Positions 63,961-64,000 of a stretch of 64,000 nt of DNA are shown piece by piece. The translations under genes were made by a program, and so were the position numbers. The stretch's first letter is position 1. Each line of letters begins with the position of its first letter. The stretch spans positions 55,026 through 119,025 of the forward strand of contig JBECUI020000040.1 in assembly GCA_040954595.2 (NCBI GenBank), in the 5' to 3' direction. Source of the DNA: Balanoglossus misakiensis (lineage: Eukaryota > Hemichordata). A model generated the notes under the pieces. It made no database searches and had not been told where the DNA came from. It saw only the letters and a program-made list of their open reading frames with translations.

Positions 63961-64000
63961 ACAACCACCTCCTCTTAGAATACACGATACATCCTCAAGT

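Overview
The window reads as chromosomal DNA of a spirochaete (Spirochaetales, Treponema/Spirochaeta-like; the species cannot be named from sequence alone). The main reasons are a V/A-type ATPase operon in the order E - DUF2764 - A - B - D - I, which is characteristic of Borrelia and Treponema; a very long membrane-anchored coiled-coil protein of the SpiroCoCo type; and a str/S10/spc/alpha ribosomal block without fusA between rpsG and tuf. Base composition is intermediate (roughly mid-40s to 50 % GC by eye).

Layout. 1-5.9 kb (minus): V-type ATPase genes, with atpI running off the left edge. 6.2-8.2 kb (plus): Ktr/Trk potassium uptake pair. 8.9-11.7 kb (plus): a decayed myo-inositol cluster, iolB - [iolD 5' scrap joined to a broken iolE] - iolG. 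11.8-13 kb: a scrap heap with a TonB-receptor N-terminus cut by an IS481-type remnant, a degenerate response-regulator copy and the first 17 codons of an RND pump. 13-16.3 kb: the RND membrane-fusion protein, then a NarL-type histidine kinase/response regulator pair. 16.4-20 kb: lipoprotein, tRNA-Val, RluA-family pseudouridine synthase, YggS. 20.3-29.2 kb (minus): a tightly coupled operon der - NlpC-like protein - exbB - exbD - tonB - HAD - SpiroCoCo. 29.4-31.9 kb: GerMN-domain protein and RNase Y. 32.1-33.75 kb: IS3 and IS256 remnants, an hsdM scrap and palindromic/tandem repeats. 33.9-37.3 kb: a membrane sensor-like protein carrying 21 perfect-length 16-residue repeats.

37.4-64 kb (all minus) is the transcription/translation core. 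Read in transcriptional order from the right edge it is rpmG, tRNA-Trp, secE, nusG, rplK-rplA-rplJ-rplL, rpoB-rpoC, rpsL-rpsG, tuf, rpsJ-rplC-rplD-rplW-rplB-rpsS-rplV-rpsC-rplP-rpmC-rpsQ-rplN-rplX-rplE-rpsN-rpsH-rplF-rplR-rpsE-rpmD-rplO-secY-rpmJ-rpsM-rpsK-rpoA-rplQ.

About two thirds of the genes in this essential block are interrupted by one-base indels, many of them in homopolymers, while the conserved protein continues in another frame. Cells cannot lose rpoB, rpoC, secY, tuf and most ribosomal proteins together, so these are best read as sequence or assembly errors. The coordinates given here span each whole gene across its breaks. By contrast, the iolD/iolE, TonB-receptor, RND pump, response-regulator copy and transposase remnants show deletion and real decay as well as indels.
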